From assembly GCF_945859685.1 (NCBI RefSeq), contig NC_079147.1, forward strand, positions 85,056,315-85,120,314: 64,000 nt of DNA. The letters are read 5' to 3'. The notes under the pieces were generated by a model, which did no database searches, had not been told where the DNA came from, and saw only the letters and a list, made by a program, of their open reading frames with translations. The position numbers and the translations under genes are program-made. Source of the stretch: Eupeodes corollae. Its lineage: Eukaryota; Arthropoda; Insecta; Diptera; Syrphidae. Below are positions 23,101-35,089 of this stretch, piece after piece; the first letter of the stretch is position 1, and every line of letters starts with the position of its first letter.

Positions 23101-23342
23101 GGGAATTCCTCCGCTGCCATCTTTATAAGGAGCGGTGCCTTAGTGAAAACACCTCTCCCAACCTCTCTCGTTTGCTGCCCCCAACAACTTTCCACTGGGG
23201 TTGGAACCCAATCTCCAGTTGAGGTACTAGACACCCAATGTTCACCACGGGAAGGTGAGAGTAGGAGTTGATAGACAGAGGTTGGTTTTGAGAAAAACCT
23301 TTGGATGCTTGTGTCCTCTTGAATCTACCACTTGAACATCAA
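20188..23342 (-). mobile_element. RTE-like LINE (family A), near full length
   Basis: This is the best copy of the family, about 3.15 kb. From the 5' end (23342) it runs through a noncoding or degraded leader and a damaged APE-type endonuclease with KIVLGDFKAKLGR near 22445. A long open frame at 22337-20754 (527 aa) then carries NQIDHIAID, DSDHYLVVAKV, the basic coiled linker, AGADGLKAELFKAAGDKL, NYRGISLLNIAYKI, HHLFIDFKATYDSIYRDELY (motif A) and KIGFRQGDALSCDLFN (motif B). The catalytic motif C falls beyond the frame break near 20760. The C-terminal part ends in VKVQRLRWLGHVERM and GRPRI. The 3' tail is a short TAAG repeat. Length, single EN-RT ORF and microsatellite-like tail point to the RTE clade. 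Confidence 0.85.
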
Positions 23343-23482
23343 TAACAGATAACCTTAATCTGTAATCTATGCTGAATTTCCTTTTAGCTCAATTGGAATT
23401 CTATACGATTAATAATTTACTTGCGAAAAAAACGAGAACAAAATAAGTCAATATTGAAGTTCAAAATATAGATCATAATTAC

Positions 23483-23561
23483 CTTCTAAAATTTGGTGGC
23501 AAACGGCTTCTTCATTGTCTATTATGTACACAACATCCTCAAATACAACTTCAACTAACAT
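23483..23561 (-). CDS. Candidate first coding exon of an unidentified minus-strand gene
   Basis: An ATG at 23561 opens a 26-codon frame, MLVEVVFEDVVYIIDNEEAV followed by CHQILE, ending at a good splice donor (GAAG then GTAATT at 23482). The coding quality is high for AT-rich DNA: no stop, acidic and hydrophobic alternation, and balanced codons. The next exons would lie at lower coordinates, beyond or within the LINE cluster at 19195-23342, but I could not find them. The protein is not recognised. The upstream region has two CAGCTGTT promoter-type motifs, which supports a real 5' end. Confidence 0.4.
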
Positions 23562-23708
23562 TTTGTATCTTTTTGTTTACCAACAAATACAAAAGGCTGA
23601 AATCAATTTTAAAGTTTCTTGAAATTGAAACATTGAATTAGCTGTTCTGTCAAATACCTAAATACCCCAGAAGTTCTTGGATACCTTTGGATTCCTTTTT
23701 TAACATCT

Positions 23709-23732
23709 CAGCTGTTTTCGATCAGCTGTTAT
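23709..23732. promoter_or_regulatory. Paired CAGCTG E-box motifs
   Basis: CAGCTGTTTT at 23709 and CAGCTGTTAT at 23723 lie about 150-165 bases upstream of the candidate exon. CAGCTG with a following T-run resembles the E-box-type core promoter element known from Drosophila TATA-less promoters. Confidence 0.4.
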
Positions 23733-24102
23733 TTTACACGTAAAACACTAACAAAAAGGTATCCGGATCCCCTATCTGTCTGAGATTGAACACAGCCATT
23801 AATGTAGCCATCACTTTTTGACTATCACCTCACAAAGCACTAAACTCATCCCATATTTAGTTTTTTGGTCTCGAGATGAGTCAAAGTCACTAACAAACTG
23901 TCAAAAAATATATAGTGTAATATTTGTCTTATCGAAAACTTCATGCAAATAAATTGTCAAAGTGAGATGTCTTTAAATATAAGGCATTGATTTAGTCGTA
24001 AGCTTGCGTGTTGCAAATTATTATTTATTTTTCAAACAGAAATTACAGAAAAGAGTAAGAGTACAATTGTATCGTTGATGTAGCTCTTAAAGACGAATAT
24101 TA

Positions 24103-25480
24103 TACAGGGTTATCCATTTTGAGGTTTCAAACAATATTTTATTTTATTAACAATATTTTTGTTTCCATTATATTTCTTTTTTATTATAAAGTTTGAACGT
24201 TCACTTACCTTCCAAAAACAGCCTTATTTTACGAAAAATTTCAAAATTTAACTAAATCCTGTTCCCGTTTTTAAAATCTAAAATAAAATATTTCCACAAG
24301 CCCAAGAAATTTCCTTAGGCTGATTTATGAAAAGTGTCAAATTTGATATAACTTCAAATAAATTGCTCGCTTCTGATTTCACTTATAAAATTAAAAACTC
24401 TTTTCCAAGGAACATCAACAAGATTTCAATTTTCAAGTTTCATTTTAATCAAGTTTTTTCATAAAAAAAACAATGGACCAGCATGATTGTGCTTGAAGTT
24501 CATATTGTCTTTATTTTTCCATTTACAAAAAAAAAAAAACAAAATAAAATATAAAATTTATATTTTTTGACAGTAAAATTGTGGGAAACATTTGTTGATT
24601 TCCCATTCGCTTACATTTTTGAATTTTTGTCTTTTTGTAAGAGAATTTTACCCCCACTCTTTAAAATATCTCTTTTTACGAATTTTAGTGCAGAAAGTAC
24701 GCGAACGGACCTATTATGCGTGAAACACTACATAATTTAACTGACAAAACACGCGAATATTGTTGCAAGCATCAATTCTTTTGAGGTAAACTTTTTTACA
24801 CAAATTAGGCGGTATCTCAACCATAACTTGACGAATGTTGGTTTTTAAGTACTCAAGAGTTAAAAGATTTTGCATAAACACGGTCTTTCGCTTGGCGACA
24901 CAAAAAAGGCCAGCGGTGTCAAATCGCATGATCTTGGTGGTCAGTTGATATCGTCAAGATGAGAAATAGCGCGGCCATCAGGAAATATCTCTTGCAATTA
25001 AGCCATATTCGCTTGAGTTGTGTGGCATGTGGCACCATCTTGTTAAAATCACATATATCACATATTCTCCAAGTCGTATTCTTCAATAGCAGGGAAAAAA
25101 ACTCGGTTATCATATGGCCATAATGTTTGTTCTATTGTTGGTTTCGGAGAAGTAAGGTCTATTCACACCTCCAGACCAAAGAGCGTACCAAATAGTGACT
25201 TAAATTGCTTGAAGATTCTTAGAACCAAATACGACATTTTTGTACCCACCTGGTGAGAAAAGTGCTTCGGCGCTGATGAAAATTTTGTTTTTTGCTGAAT
25301 AATCAGCTGGCTTCAGTTGTTGAGCTGCACTTTATATGGATGTAAGTGTGGATCTAAATGCAAAATACGCCATAATGTGCCGTAAGACAGTCCTAATTCC
25401 TGAGAAAGATGAGGAATCGGCACATTCAGGTCTTCGGCAACACGTTATGAAAGGTTTAAAAAGTACATTTTTTGTATAGC
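24103..25480 (-). mobile_element. Mariner/Tc1-superfamily transposon relic (family E)
   Basis: A terminal sequence CAGGGTTATCCATTTTGAGG preceded by TA lies at 24103-24124; its counterpart closes the related copy at 63117-63139. The minus-strand coding relic (25480-24714) shows an IFDGYVNKQN-region remnant, a MITEFFSLLLKN block, WRICDICDFN-MVPHATQL, STDHQDHAIRFDTAGLF (degenerate PPRSCDLTPLDFF) and a C-terminal MVEIPPNL block. The last acidic catalytic region is degraded. The N-terminal helix-turn-helix is missing. Confidence 0.65.
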
Positions 25481-26039
25481 CATACTTCCGGAATTGGAAA
25501 TATTAAATTAAAAAATCACTTTTTCGAAAATTTGTTTTTCCTAAATTATTCTGAAACTCACTCAAAGCGTGTTATTAACTTCCCATAGGAAGTTATTTTG
25601 ATGGGTCCGATTTGGCAAATTCAAAATTTTGACTTTTTAAGGTCCCTAGATTCGAAATAAAAGATTTTTAGAAAAATGTCTGAAAGATGCAGAAGGGGCT
25701 CTCAAGAAAATTGCGTGGGTGGTAAAAATTAAGTTTCGAATCAAATTTCTTTTCAAAACTTTGAGATATTGGCTTTAAACTACTTTTATCTTTTAAAAAA
25801 AATTGTTGTCAAAAAAAATACTAAAACTTGGTGAAAATTTACTTTCGACTCAAATAGCTTATCAAAAATTTAAAAAGAGCTGGGATGAGACCCACACTGA
25901 TAACTTCCCATCCCGTCTGTCGGTTTTTGTCTTGCTTAAAAGTTTGACTATATGCACTCGTATCAATTTTATACCAAATTTGCGTATTATTTTTTGTAGA
26001 TTTTATGTTTTATGAAAAAAACCACTGTTTCTGTGAAAT

Positions 26040-26870
26040 AAAATAAGTTTGAAGCCAATATTTCTAATTTTTGAGAAGCTATTTGAGTAAAAAGTAGATT
26101 TTTACCATGTTTTATTATTGTTTTTTTTTAGAGATTTTTTTTTGTAAAAAAACTATCAATTAGATTTTTTTCAAAATTTTATCGAATGTTAAGATAAAAT
26201 TTGAATACAATATTTCAAATTTTTGAAAAGATATTTGAGTCGAAAATCAATTTTTACCAACTTTTATTGATTTTTTGTTTAGGTTTTAAGGTTTTGTAAA
26301 AAGACTGTCAATTCGATTTTTCTCAAAATTTGTCCTAATGTTGAAAAAAATATTTCTTATAAGTAAAAATCAGTTAGAAGCTATTATCTCAAATTTTTGA
26401 AAAGATATTTGAGTCGTAAATCATTTTTTACCAACATTTGTTAAATTTTTTTTCTGTTTTTATTTTTTTGTACAAAAACTGTCAATTCGATTTTTTTTTA
26501 ATTTTACTGAATGTTGACAACAATAGTTTTTGAAAGATAAAAGTAAATTAAAGCCAATATCTCAAAGTTTTTAAAAGACATTTTAGTCGAAAATCAATTT
26601 TTACCAACTTTTATTAATTTTTTTTTAAGTTTTTATTTTTTGTAAAAAAGCTGTCAATTTTTCAGAATGTTGAAAACAATATTTCTTATAAGATAAAATA
26701 AGTTTGAAGCCTAAATTTCAAGTTTTTGAAAAAATATTTGAATCGATATTCAATTTTTACCAACTTTTAGTAATGTTTTTTTTTTTATTTTTTGTAAAAA
26801 AAACTGTCAATTCGATTTTTCTCAAAATTCTCATTATTCTTCGTTGCACAAAATTGTTTTGGAGATGAAA
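26040..26870 (+). repeat. Degenerate tandem array of ~170-bp monomers
   Basis: The block AAATTTTTGAAAAGATATTTGAGTCG recurs in diverged form near 26068, 26217, 26391, 26562 and 26728, at spacings of about 150-175 bases. It is each time followed by AATCAATTTTTACCAACTTTTA and CTGTCAATTCGATTTTTCTC. Roughly five monomers are present. Confidence 0.75.
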
Positions 26871-27210
26871 TCATATTTTAGTCGTAAAGTTTTGGAAGTG
26901 ACAAATATTTTTTTTAGTTTTTTTGATTTATAAAAAAACCGTTTAATGGATTTTTTTCAAAAAATATACTTCTTTGATATCACGTTACAATATATTATAT
27001 AAAATTTAATTCAAGTCTCTAGCATTTTTGGTTCGTAAGATATTTAGGGTTAACCAAATTTGTCATCTTTTTTTCAAACTGCTATGGTAAAAAAAACACC
27101 CACGCAATTTTCTTGAGAGCCCTTTCTGCATCTTTCTGCCTTATTATTTGTATAACAACATTTGTTTGACATCGATATCTCTTCTGGTTCTTGAGCTATG
27201 CACAACGAAA

Positions 27211-27262
27211 AAACGTCGCGAACGTACGGACGTACGAACGTATGTACGTACGCACGCACGCA
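27211..27262 (+). repeat. CGTACG/CGCACGCA simple-sequence tract
   Basis: Alternating ACGTACGGACGTACGAACGT followed by ATGTACGTACGCACGCACGC within the right arm of the inverted-repeat element. It is markedly GC-rich compared with the surrounding A/T-rich DNA. Confidence 0.8.
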
Positions 27263-27799
27263 CAGACATCTTTCTAAAAATCTTTTAGTTCGACTCTAGG
27301 GACCTTGAAACGTCGAGAAATTTTAAAATTTTTAATTTGACAAATCGGACATATTACAATAACTTCCTATGGGAAGTTAAACTTAAAACTATTGTCTTCA
27401 AACTTTGTTTATTTCACAGAAAATATTGTTTTCGATATTCAGTAGTTTTTTTTTTTTGTCAAATCCAACAGTTTTTTCATAAAAAAACAAAGTCTACAAA
27501 ATTAGTACGCAAACTTAGTAAAAATTGATGTTCGGTTCTTGATATCTTTCAAATTAATTTCATCCATCCAATTTATAAAAAATAAGAAATGCTACTAAAA
27601 TTGGTAAAAATTTGTTTTCGACTAAAAATCTTTTTTATAAAACTAGATTTTCAAACTAAACAGTTCAAAAAAATATTGATGGTAATTTTAATTTTTTTAA
27701 GAATAATTCAACTGAACACTTTTTTAACCCAACACGAAAAGTTAAAAACTTTTAAGCAAGACAAATCGACAAACGGAATGGGAAGTTATCAGTGTGGGT

Positions 27800-28385
27800 C
27801 GCACCCAAGCCTTTTTTTTTTTGCTTTAAGCGCAGAAGCAGCAGAAGTGATGTAAAGATTTTGCAATATGATTTTTCTCCTGAATATCGTAACATTTTAA
27901 GATTTTAAATTTGTAGAGGAAAAGTGTGTAAAGTTCTACTCTGTTAAAAGTTTTATTAAAAAACTTCATTCAAAATTGGTAAAAACTTGTTTATAAAGTA
28001 TTTTTTTCATACAATTGGATAATTTTAAAACTAAAGTATTGATAAAGATTGATATTTAAAACATAGGTTAAAAAACGTGGGCAAATTTATTAAAAGAACT
28101 GTTTCTTAACCAACAAATTATGTATGTTAAAGTCAAATGGAAACTTAAACCTTTTTACCATTTTAATCTATTTCTATTTGTTTAATTTTAAAATATTTTG
28201 CAAATAAACAGCTGAAGTTATTTAATTTTAAATTGTTTGTTTAGATGATTTTAGCAAAGTTTTAATCTTCCAGAAAGCTGTTAAATTTCACCTAATAAGC
28301 TTATTCTTTATTCAGGCTGGGTTGTTTAAAATTTGATCCTAATATTGACTTTTATGATAAGCAGTTATTAAGAAAGTTTTATTTC
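27800..28385. other. AT-rich spacer, no gene recognised
   Basis: Poly-T and poly-A rich sequence resembling the neighbouring array in composition; no ORF of note. Confidence 0.4.
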
Positions 28386-30555
28386 GAAAATAATTTTGCT
28401 AGGAATGCCTTCTGATATAATTGCACCAATCCTTGAGGCAATTTTTACCAGCTGTCTTTACCTGGTCCATGTTCCCTCGGCATGGAGAGAAGTTAAAGTT
28501 GTTTTAATGCCTAAAGCAGGTAAATGTTCCCAAGTCAATCCTAAAATCTAAGACCTATAAGTCTATCATCATTCCTTCTTAAGACCCTGGAAAGATTGAT
28601 TGATATCCATTTAAGGGCACGGATCGATACAAGACTTCTGTCTTCGTCTCAACATGCCTACTGTAAAGGTAAATCGATGGAAACAGCGTTACACATTTTA
28701 GTACGCACCATCGAACATTCCCTCCATCATAAAGAGTTCACTATGGTTGCTTTCCTTGACATCGAAGGTGCCTTTAACAACGTGGAGATATCTGCAATCA
28801 CATCTGCACTAACATCTCTAAATGTAGAGAGTTCGCTTCGGGAGTAAATTCATTTAATGCTTACTAGCAGAATAATTAACTCAAAACTGGGAAACTCTTC
28901 TAGTAGACGATTCGTTAGTATCGCAAGGTGGTGTTCTATCCCATCTCCTCTGGAACCTAGTGGTGAATGAAATCCTAACTAGTCTGGACAGGGAGGGTTT
29001 CATAGTGATAGCCTATGCGGACGACGTTGCTATAGTAGTTTCAGGAACGCATCTCAACATCCTAAAAGAACTCTTACAAAATGCCTTGGACAGACTAATA
29101 CTTTGGCTGATTGGTGTGGACTGTGGACACAAAACCGATCTTGTCTTATTTTCGAGGAGATACAAAATTCCATTTGACAACCCTCCTTACATTAAAGGAA
29201 TCCAATTAAAATTCTCAGACGAGGCTAAATACCTAGGTCTTGTCTTAGACAAAAAACTAAATTGGAAACGCAACGTACAGGAAAGAGTCAAAATAGCTAC
29301 TGTAGCTCTCTTTTCTTGCAAAAAAGCTATTGGTAATAAATGGGGTTTACAGCCCAGAATCACGCATTGGCTATACACATCGGTAATCAGACCGATTTTA
29401 ACGTACGGTGTGGCAGTATGGTGGACTGCTTTAGAGAAAGGTATAAACAGGGATAAGTTGAATAAAGTCCAACGTTCAGCCTGCCTATGTATAAGCGGAT
29501 CGCTTCGCACGACCCCGTCTGCGGCACTGGACACCTTGCTCTACCTTACACCTCTTGACATATTTAGTAAACAAATAGCTGCAAGCTCTGCTATTCGCCT
29601 CAATGCTTCGTCGCAGTGGACTAACAACAACATTGGCCACCCGTTATGCTAAGGTACTTAGAATCAATTCCAAAGCACACAGACTACACCATCCCCCTAC
29701 AACTACAATTCGATAGAAACTTCCAGATTTCTATACCTACCAGATCTTTTTGGGAGGATAGGACATTCTTGGAGGATGAGTCAATCCATTTTTACACAGA
29801 TGGCTCAAAAGCAAAAGAAGGGGTTGATGGAGGTGTGTAATCTGAACGGCTGAAATTAAGTCTCTCATTCCGCCTTCCCAATCATTGTAGCGTTTTCCAG
29901 GCGGAACTTTTGGCGATTAAGGAAGTCTTTCTTGGCTCAAAGAAAACGTGATATCAACATCTGATATCCGTATTTTCTCTGACAGCCAGGCCGCTATCAA
30001 ATCTCTGGACTCTGTCTACAAACTCTATAACAGTCGATCATCTCTAATGAAGATAGCGCAACAGTTTAATATTCGCCTCTGCTGGGTGCCGGCCATAGAG
30101 ACATTCCAGGAAACTGTAAGGCAGATGAACTCGCCAGGAAGGTTACAGTACAGCCCATCCTACCACGTTTGGCAAGTACTGGCATACCAATCGCTACTTG
30201 TAAACTGCTACTAATGCAAGACGCTCTGAGGAGGGCAGGCACCAGGTGGACCAACATCACCACGTGTCAAGCCACAAAAAACATCTGGCCAACACTGGAT
30301 TTAAAACGTTCAAGGTGCTTGCTCTCTCTAAGCAGATCGCATATAAGCTCGGTAATAGGTGTCATAACCGGACACTGTCTAATAGGAATGCACGCCACGA
30401 GACTAGGCGTATTCTCAAATGACTTTTGCAGAAGCTGTATGGACGAGGAAGAGGAAGAAACGGTTCTTCATCTTCTCTGCACATGCCCTGCTCTAGCTCG
30501 AAAACCTAAACCTAGGAATGCCTTGGCTTCCAAGTTATTACAAGTACAAATTATT
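28386..30555 (+). mobile_element. I/LOA-like LINE (family B type), RT, RNase H and Cys-rich C-terminus
   Basis: The order is RT entry (MPSDIIAPILEAIFTSCLYL and SAWREVKVVLMPKAGKCS, 28405-28530), SSQHAYCKGKSMETALHILV, FTMVAFLDIEGAFNNV (motif A, 28740), IVIAYADDVAIVVSG (motif C, 29000, intact YADD) and KYLGLVLDKKLNWKRNVQER. IRPILTYGVAVWWTALEKG (29390) follows, then RNase H pieces SIHFYTDGSKAKEGVDGGV and IRIFSDSQAAIKSLDS. A C-terminal CRSCMDEEEEETVLHLLCTC block is the cysteine/histidine motif seen at the end of such ORFs. Stops at 28846, 29650 and in RNase H, plus frameshifts, make it non-functional. The largest intact piece is 230 codons. Confidence 0.85.
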
Positions 30556-32214
30556 CAGAACTTTTGTATCGTCCTCGCGGAAGTTATTTCCCTGTTCATA
30601 AAAAGAAAAAAGTTAATTTTTTGTATTATAAATAAAGTAGTAATATGCGTTTTCTTTCTAGGTGAGCCTCCTTTCCTACTTAAGATGCACAGATGTCTAG
30701 TAGCTTTCACTACCAACCTTGTTGTTTGTCCTAAGAAACTAAAAAGTATGCACATTCCACAAAATTCCAGAGCATCGTTCACGAAATGAAGCTATTTCTT
30801 ATGAAAAGTCATATTTATGCACTTAAACAAGTAAACTTCAGTTGAGTTAATTTGTTATGTACACATATTGTAGGAAATTTATGATAACACATCAATATTT
30901 ACACAAAAACCATTTACTTTAGCTCTGCGAGTAGCTCAGTAAGTAGCTCCACAAAACCTCACCCAACAACCATGCCAACCAAAAGCAAACGATTTAATTA
31001 ATGTTTTTTTTTTTTTTAGCTTGCTGTTGTTAAAAAGGCGAAGCAATAAACAATAGATAGAATGGGATTTGCATAATTCCACAAACATTTTGCATGTCGT
31101 TTTCTCGTTTCTAGAGTTTCAGAGTGCCTTCCTACCTTCCTGCCTTTATTCAACTTGAATATCAATCCTTGTCAACAAGTTTTCGCGACTGTAGTTGGCA
31201 AAAAAAAGAGAAACCAAAACGAAGGCATGCAATGTTGTTACCTTTATGTCCTCTATGACCCTATTAGAAATTAAATCCTAATGAAATTGACGGCGTATAT
31301 AAACGGCAAACACTCATCCGTATTCTTATCATTACTTTATTTTTGTATTTGAATCCTTTTGCCACCCAAATGCGAATTGGATTTTTAGGTTAAGTATATC
31401 CTGCAATCGTCATCGTGTGTCGTATACAAACAATACAAAAATTGTTCATTTCATGTTTTTGGCATTTGGGCAGAAATTTAATATCCTTGTATGTTCTGAA
31501 TATGAGACTAGAATACTAAATTAACATTTGGGGTATTATTATAGCGTTGACACGATTCAACATTTATATTTATATATTTTTCTCTGCTTATCCCTGGCTT
31601 TGGTTCTCTGCAATTTAATCCCCAATGCGGTTGGATACATTGAGAAAAATCAATATTTGAACGAGTACATGCCCGTTGAGGGCAATTCAGCTTTAGGGTA
31701 ATGTCATTTGATGCAAAACGTAAGAGTAGCGATAACGGTTATGACAAAAATTGGCTTTGATTAGGAATGTCAAGCCTGGCCAAGTATATTCTGATTGAAA
31801 GGTTAATTGGAGAAATGGGGTTATATTGAGTTCAAATGGTTGTTGATTTGTTTTTTTCTTTTTTTCAGTCGAACTACATAAGGAAAACAATTTTCCCCCT
31901 GAATACTAAAAATACAAGGACAAAGGACAATGGTGTCATGTACTGAACTGAGTCATCTCTTCTTGTGGTCTTTTTTTTAGCTGGGGTTTGATGAAAACAC
32001 ACCCGTGCTTCGTGTGGATGACATAAGCATTTAATGTTTAAATTAGTTTCTTACAAATATAAATACGGATACGGAAGTAATGGAATGTTTTTTCTAGAGA
32101 AAGGTTATATCTAGAGAGAGCTGAGACAAAGTGATTTATGCTGATTTCAAAACTAGAATAACTTTTTAATTGATAAATTAATTAATTTATAAACTTGATT
32201 ACAATGAAAAAGTC
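30556..32214. other. No gene or repeat recognised
   Basis: Moderately AT-rich, with long T-runs and only short ORFs (up to 75 codons, no resemblance). It may be intronic or intergenic. Confidence 0.4.
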
Positions 32215-32455
32215 ATGGCTTTATTAGTAACAACATCGTTTTAAAGGACTGCCTTGCCTTCGCACATTCTGTCACTCAAATTTTTGAACACATGGTTTGC
32301 TAGGATGATATTGGCTGTTTTTAGGAATTTTGGCATAAAATCGGTCCATCAGTACTCCTAACAACAAAAAAAAGCCAAGTGGGTCAAATCGCAGTTGATT
32401 TAAGTGGCAAATTGATATCGCCAAAATGGCTAGTAACACAGTTTGGGAATAAATA
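32215..32455 (-). mobile_element. Fragment of family E transposase
   Basis: Minus-strand frames read VTSHFGDINLPLKSTAI followed by a degraded continuation. This corresponds to the VISRRGDINWPPRSCDLTPL region of the copy at 62384-63136. Confidence 0.55.
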
Positions 32456-32536
32456 AAAAGTCGGTTCTAATGGCTCTTTAACGCCTACCACTCCCAGCCC
32501 CATTTACAAAGGAAAATGGTCTAATGAAAACAGCAC

Positions 32537-34781
32537 TTTCATGTTCAAATGGTATACATGTGTTTTCCTCAAAACCCACCTCTTTCTATCAACTCCTACT
32601 CTCACCTCTCCGCGGTGAACATCGGTTGGCTGGTACCTCAACTGGAGATTCTGTTCTCACCCCAATGGAAAGTTGTTGCGGGCAGCAAACTAGAGAGGGG
32701 AGGGGGAGAGGTGTTTCCACTAAGGCACCTCTCCTTATCCAGACGACAGCGGACGAATTCTCGAGGTAAAATCAACGCCAACGGTGGCGTCAACAGTTCC
32801 AGTAAGGTTGAACTACTTAGTGAAAACCTTATAGGGCACCAATAAGCCTCGGATACGGACGAATTCACTGTTGACAACCCACGCAAACGAAATAAGGACA
32901 ACGAACTTCGGATCTGTACGTGGAATATTAGGTCCTTTAATAGACCACGTGCAGCCGAATAATTAACCGAAGCCCTAAACTGCTGCAAGGCAGATATTAC
33001 CGCCATCCAAGAGGTGCGATGGGATGTAACGGGCAAACGCAAACTAAAAGACTGCGATATATACTACGGCGACTGCTACCGAGAACAAAGACAGCGTCTA
33101 TTTGGGTGTGGATTTGTTGTTGGAACTAGACTCAGGCAAAAAGTCTTGAGTTTCAACAGTGTTAGCGAGCGCATCACGACAATCCGCATCGAGACTAAGT
33201 TCGCCAACATAAGCCTAATATGCGCGCATGCCCCAACAGAGGAAAAAGATGAAGACACCAAAGACATATTCTTCGAGCTCTTGGACAAGACATAAGACAT
33301 ATGAGCAGTGCCCTGGCTATGACATTAAAATTGTCTTAGGAGATTTTAATGAAAAGAAAACATTTTTTTGGTGGCACAATCGGGAGATACAGCCTGCACG
33401 ACACCACCTCCGACAACGGATTCAGGCTGATCGATTTCGCTGCGGGACCTTCTGGTAGCTAGTACGCAGTTCACAAATCTCAATATCCACATGGGGACAT
33501 GGAAATCTCCTGATCAATGACCACATTGCAATCGACGCACGACACTTCCCCAGTATACAGGATATCTGAACATTCCGAGGGACCAACAATGACTGCGACC
33601 ACTACTTCGTTGTAGCCAAGGTACGGCTACGGATATCTAGATCCAAGCCAAAACAACGAAGTACTGTGAGAAGATTCGAAGTTAGACTGCTACAATCGCA
33701 AGAGACTGTCATGTCCTTTCCCATCGAGGCTCTAATAACCTCTTAAGAACTCCTATGCTGCCTGCATTAAGCATTGAAAACCAGTGGAAACATTGCCTTT
33801 CAGCCATCAGAGATGCCGCCTCTGAAGTGCTAGGTTTCACACGGCCAACACAGCGAAACCCTAGTTTGATGACGAATGCCGGCAAGCGCACGCAGCGAAA
33901 CAGCAGGCATACAAAACGGCGCTGCACACAAAGGACCAGAGCTACTCGCGAGCTCTACGAGCAGAAGAGGAGAGAGGAACACCGGCTTCTTAGACTTAGA
34001 TGGAAAAAAGAGAGCATGAGAAGCGCGCGATCGAGGAGATAGAGGGATGTCAGAACAGGAATGAGGTTCGTAAATTTTACCAAAAGGTAAAAAAAACCTG
34101 CCAAGGGTACCAGCCACAAACCGTAGCCTGTAAGGGAGGAACATCATAGTAGAACCGCAGTCGATGTTGAGAATATGGAAAGACCACTTCTACAAATTAA
34201 AAGATCTCACCGATGCATTTGATGTTAAAAAAGGATTTAATCAATGCTCAGTCATGCGGCTTCTTTAACATCGTTCTGGAAAGAATAGTGCAAAACTCAA
34301 CCGTCAACACTAGAGCCACAATCTGGAAGATGGAAGATGATATTGACATAATTGGAAGATCAAAGCTTGATGTCAGTGGAGCGTTTTTGAGCACTGCGAC
34401 GGAAGGGAAGAAGATGGGTTTAGTGGTCAATGAGGGACAGACCAAGTATATGCTGTCATCAAAAAAGGATATTGAACAAAGACGCGACGTCTTGGACAAA
34501 ACGTCACCATTGACAGCTATAACTTTGAGGTAGTTAAGGACTTTCTCTACCTAGGCACCGCTATTAACACAGACAACGACACCAGTGCTGAAATCGAACG
34601 AAGAATAACTCTTGCAAATCGATTTGAACTTAGACTCAGGTGGCGCACCCAGGTGGGAGAGGACCTCAACCAACTTGGCGTGCGAAACTTGAGACAGCTA
34701 GCTAGGTACCGAGTAGGCTGGAGACGCATGTTGGTTGAGGCCCAGGTCCGCCCCGGACTGTAGCGCCACCTTAAGTTAGTA
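32537..34781 (+). mobile_element. RTE-like LINE (family A), degenerate copy with endonuclease domain
   Basis: This copy best preserves the 5' half. After a leader shared with 23342 and 40498, the APE endonuclease reads ELRICTWNIRSFNRPR (32905), ADITAIQEVRWDVTGKRK (32995), LICAHAPTEEKDED (33215), IKIVLGDFNEK (33325) and a degraded IDHIAIDAR (33515). The basic linker follows. The RT is mostly lost to a deletion near 34200, leaving the piece SCGFFNIVLERIVQNS. After an intact-looking MGLVVNEGQTKYMLSSKKD stretch it ends in GTAGCGCCACCTTAAG and the TAAG-type tail at 34781. Confidence 0.85.
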
Positions 34782-35089
34782 AGTAAGATACCAGCATCCA
34801 AGAAACTTCGGAAAATTATCATTCTACGGATTCATTGGAAACTAGACAGAAACATTATGTGCCATAGATGCGTAAATTTTATTTGTGAATGGATTAAGTG
34901 GATCGTGGATCGTGGTCGTACGCTTTCAATAATCAGAGATCCTTGTGAAGAACGCACATCAAGATGATGCGTGAAATGTTAAGCCGTTAAAACCGATGGA
35001 GAGTTGATGTTCGTGAATCGAGAGGCACACTATCGGTGTTGGCTTTTGTTTGTTTGCAATGTTAGACGACTGAAACCATTGTTTTTTTA
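34782..35089. other. No gene recognised
   Basis: Short spacer between two LINE relics with no coding match. Confidence 0.35.

Larger units (their letters stand above)
23343..24102. other. Unique region holding an orphan first exon and its promoter
   Basis: Apart from the exon at 23483-23561 described separately, no gene or repeat is recognised. The A/T-rich 3' part (23800-24100) lacks features. Confidence 0.4.
25575..27380. repeat. 1.8-kb inverted-repeat element with internal tandem array
   Basis: The left arm starts TTAACTTCCCATAGGAAGTT at 25575 and continues through GGTCCGATTTGGCAAATTC, AAGGTCCCTAGATTCGAA and CTCAAGAAAATTGCGTGGGTG (to about 25725). The right arm repeats these blocks in inverse order from CACCCACGCAATTTTCTTGAG at 27099 to the mirrored end at 27380, with an extra 120 bases including a CGTACG-rich tract. 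The terminal AACTTCC(C/T)A(T/A)GG-type sequence is itself palindromic. No transposase is encoded, so it is a non-autonomous element or a structured repeat. Confidence 0.75.
25890..27799. repeat. Second inverted repeat, interleaved with the first
   Basis: ACCCACACTGATAACTTCCC at 25890, followed by CGTCTGTCGGTTTTTGTCTT and GCTTAAAAGTTT, is mirrored at 27745-27799 (AAAACTTTTAAGCAAGAC through GGAAGTTATCAGTGTGGGT). The arms are about 55 bp. The left arm lies inside the 25575-27380 element and the right arm outside it. Confidence 0.75.

Noticed and set aside
30930..30970. tRNA-like GAGTAGCTCAGTAAGTAGCTC string
   Set aside because: No acceptor stem, anticodon arm or T-loop consensus can be folded around it.
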